Source: an uncultured Candidatus Melainabacteria bacterium (lineage in GTDB: Bacteria; Cyanobacteriota; Vampirovibrionia; Gastranaerophilales; Gastranaerophilaceae). From it: DNA of 5,037 nt. Under the pieces are notes generated by a model. That model saw nothing but the letters and a program-made list of their open reading frames with translations. It searched no databases and was not told where the DNA came from. The DNA is taken from positions 1 through 5,037 of the forward strand of contig CAKUQA010000135.1 of NCBI GenBank assembly GCA_934675225.1, given 5' to 3'. Below, in pieces: positions 3,947 through 5,037 of this stretch (position 1 is the stretch's first letter; each line of letters opens with the position of its first letter). The position numbers and the translations under genes were made by a program.

Positions 3947-4486
3947 ATGTCACGTATTGGTAAAAAACCTATTGAAATTCCTAACGGAGTTGATGTTAAA
4001 ATAGAAGATCACCAAGTTACAGTAAAAGGACCTAACGGAACAGAAGTTGTTAAAGTTAGACCTGAAATTGCAGTTAAAATTGAAGATAACCACATTGTAT
4101 TGTCAAAAGTTGGTGAAACTAGAGAAACAGATGCATTGTTCGGTTTATTCAGAACATTAATTGCAAACGCTGTTCACGGTGTTACTCATTTGTTCGAAAA
4201 GAAATTGGAAATCCAAGGTGTTGGTTACAGAGCTAACATGGAAGGTAAAAACTTAAACCTTGCATTGGGTTATTCTCACCCTGTAGTTGTTGAACCGCCA
4301 GAAGGAATTACAATTTCTGTAGAAGCTAACACAAAAATTTCTGTAAAAGGCTCTAACAAACAAACAGTTGGTGATGTTGCAGCTTATATCAGATCAAAAA
4401 GACCTCCTGAAGTTTACAAAGGAAAAGGTGTTAGATATGAAGGCGAACACATCAGACGTAAAGCTGGTAAAGCTGGTAAAAAGTAA
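3947..4486 (+). CDS. rplF: 50S ribosomal protein L6
   Basis: L6 binds 23S rRNA helix 97 near the sarcin-ricin loop and the factor-binding site. The 179-residue protein is full length and has the expected two similar alpha/beta domains (about 1-82 and 83-175). It opens MSRIGKKPIEIPNGV, carries ALFGLFRTLIANAVHGVT (63-80) and the central LEIQGVGYRA (87-96), and has the L6 signature PEVYKGKGVRYEGE (154-167), where the usual PEPYKGKG has Val for Pro. The tail is basic (RRKAGKAGKK). AAGGAG about 10 bases before ATG 3947 fixes the start. It is separated from S8 by 230 bases and from L18 by 162 bases, both filled with palindromic elements. Confidence 0.98.
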   Translation: MSRIGKKPIEIPNGVDVKIEDHQVTVKGPNGTEVVKVRPEIAVKIEDNHIVLSKVGETRETDALFGLFRTLIANAVHGVTHLFEKKLEIQGVGYRANMEGKNLNLALGYSHPVVVEPPEGITISVEANTKISVKGSNKQTVGDVAAYIRSKRPPEVYKGKGVRYEGEHIRRKAGKAGKK

Positions 4487-4505
4487 GATAGTCGCTTAAC
4501 TTAAT

Positions 4506-4587
4506 CCTCGCCCTTTGTGGGAGAGGAAGCATTCGTTCTTGAACGGGCTAGTGAGAGTTACGAATGCAGGTGAGGGGTAAACCCCTT
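4506..4587. repeat. Palindromic interspersed repeat between rplF and rplR
   Basis: CCTCGCC (4506-4512) pairs with GGTGAGG (4569-4575, one G-U) and GCATTCGT (4529-4536) pairs perfectly with ACGAATGC (4560-4567). A local alternative CCTCGCCC/GGGAGAGG hairpin (4506-4526, one mismatch) and GGGG-TAAA-CCCC (4574-4585) compete with the outer stem. The ends (CCTCGCCCTTTGTGGGAGAGG-like and GGTGAGGGG) resemble REP/MITE-like repeats common in bacterial intergenic DNA. It is much more GC-rich than the surroundings and encodes no protein. Confidence 0.75.
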
Positions 4588-4648
4588 GAGAAACAATTAC
4601 ATGCGGAGGGTTAAAAGCCCGTTAAAGCAGTAAGAAAGGAAAATAAAA

Positions 4649-5017
4649 ATGATTAAACAAGAAATTAGAAAACCAAAAGTACAAAAAAGACATAAGTCAA
4701 TCAGAATTAAATTGGCAGGTACTGCTGAATTCCCTAGATTAGCTGTATATAGAAGTACAAAACATATTTATGCTCAATTGATTGATGATGATAATCATGT
4801 AACTTTAGCATCTGCTTCTTCAAACGACAAAGAATTAAAAGAAAAATTAGCTCACGGTGGAAACATCGAAGCTGCTAAACTTGTTGGTGAAGCAATTGCT
4901 AGAAAAGCTAAAGTTAAAGGCATTGAATGTGTTGTATTTGACCGTGGTGGTTTCTTATATCATGGTCGTGTTGCAGCATTAGCTGATGCAGCTAGAGAAG
5001 CAGGCTTAATGTTCTAG
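4649..5017 (+). CDS. rplR: 50S ribosomal protein L18
   Basis: L18 binds 5S rRNA and, with L5 encoded upstream, docks it into the central protuberance of the 50S subunit. The 122-residue protein has a basic N-terminal arm ([18 protein letters not shown]), the conserved [20 protein letters not shown] block (28-47), a helix with [18 protein letters not shown] (75-92) and the C-terminal [20 protein letters not shown] block (95-114), ending AREAGLMF. Length and motifs are normal. AAAGGA about 8 bases before ATG 4649 supports the start. The TAG stop at 5015-5017 merges with a hairpin identical to that after rplE. S5 would be expected next but lies outside the window. Confidence 0.98.
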   Translation: MIKQEIRKPKVQKRHKSIRIKLAGTAEFPRLAVYRSTKHIYAQLIDDDNHVTLASASSNDKELKEKLAHGGNIEAAKLVGEAIARKAKVKGIECVVFDRGGFLYHGRVAALADAAREAGLMF

Positions 5018-5037
5018 GAGCGTAGCCGCTCCATCCG
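5015..5037 (+). repeat. GGAGCG/CGCTCC hairpin starting in the rplR stop codon (copy 4)
   Basis: GGAGCG (5017-5022) pairs perfectly with CGCTCC (5027-5032) around TAGC. The first G is the last base of the rplR stop codon. Bases 5015-5031 equal 1744-1760 after rplE exactly. The window ends in the tail CATCCG, so the full element is not visible. Confidence 0.8.

Overview
This window is most of a bacterial spc-type ribosomal protein cluster, all on the + strand: rpsQ (S17, missing only the first base of its probable start codon), rplN (L14, broken in the sequence as given by a one-base frameshift), rplX (L24), rplE (L5), a zinc-type rpsN (S14), rpsH (S8), rplF (L6) and rplR (L18). The order S17-L14-L24-L5-S14-S8-L6-L18 is the classical one. 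The DNA is AT-rich. The L14 protein has cyanobacterial-type features (an [17 protein letters not shown] stretch and a [20 protein letters not shown] stretch), while a zinc-binding S14 sits inside the cluster. That mix, plus the low G+C and repeat-filled spacers, suggests a non-photosynthetic relative of Cyanobacteria (Vampirovibrionia/Melainabacteria, Gastranaerophilales-like). This is an inference from remembered family sequences, not a database result.

Layout. Positions 1-2096 hold S17, L14, L24, L5 and S14, each with its own AAGGA-type ribosome binding site and spacers of 44-143 bases, long for this operon. Positions 2097-3317 are a 1.2-kb interruption between S14 and S8. It contains a rho-independent terminator (about 2223-2253), a good sigma-70-type promoter (2310-2337), nested inverted repeats, one unrecognised small membrane-protein ORF (2482-2838), repeat debris, a second strong terminator (3119-3156), a second extended -10 promoter (3168-3196) and a foldable leader just before rpsH. 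Positions 3318-5037 hold S8, L6 and L18, separated by 230- and 162-base spacers rich in palindromes.

The seven intact r-proteins look full length with expected signatures. L24 carries an extra CxxC...CxxC zinc knuckle at its C-terminus, and S14 carries the usual zinc ribbon plus about 7 extra residues before it. The sequence suggests the cluster is transcribed as two units, one ending after S14 and one restarting before S8, with an independent membrane-protein unit between.

The features most worth a second look are the L14 frameshift at an A8 run, the self-contained insertion that splits the operon, a family of small GGAGC...GCTCC hairpins that begin inside r-protein stop codons, a large palindromic repeat between L6 and L18, and the structured leader of rpsH.
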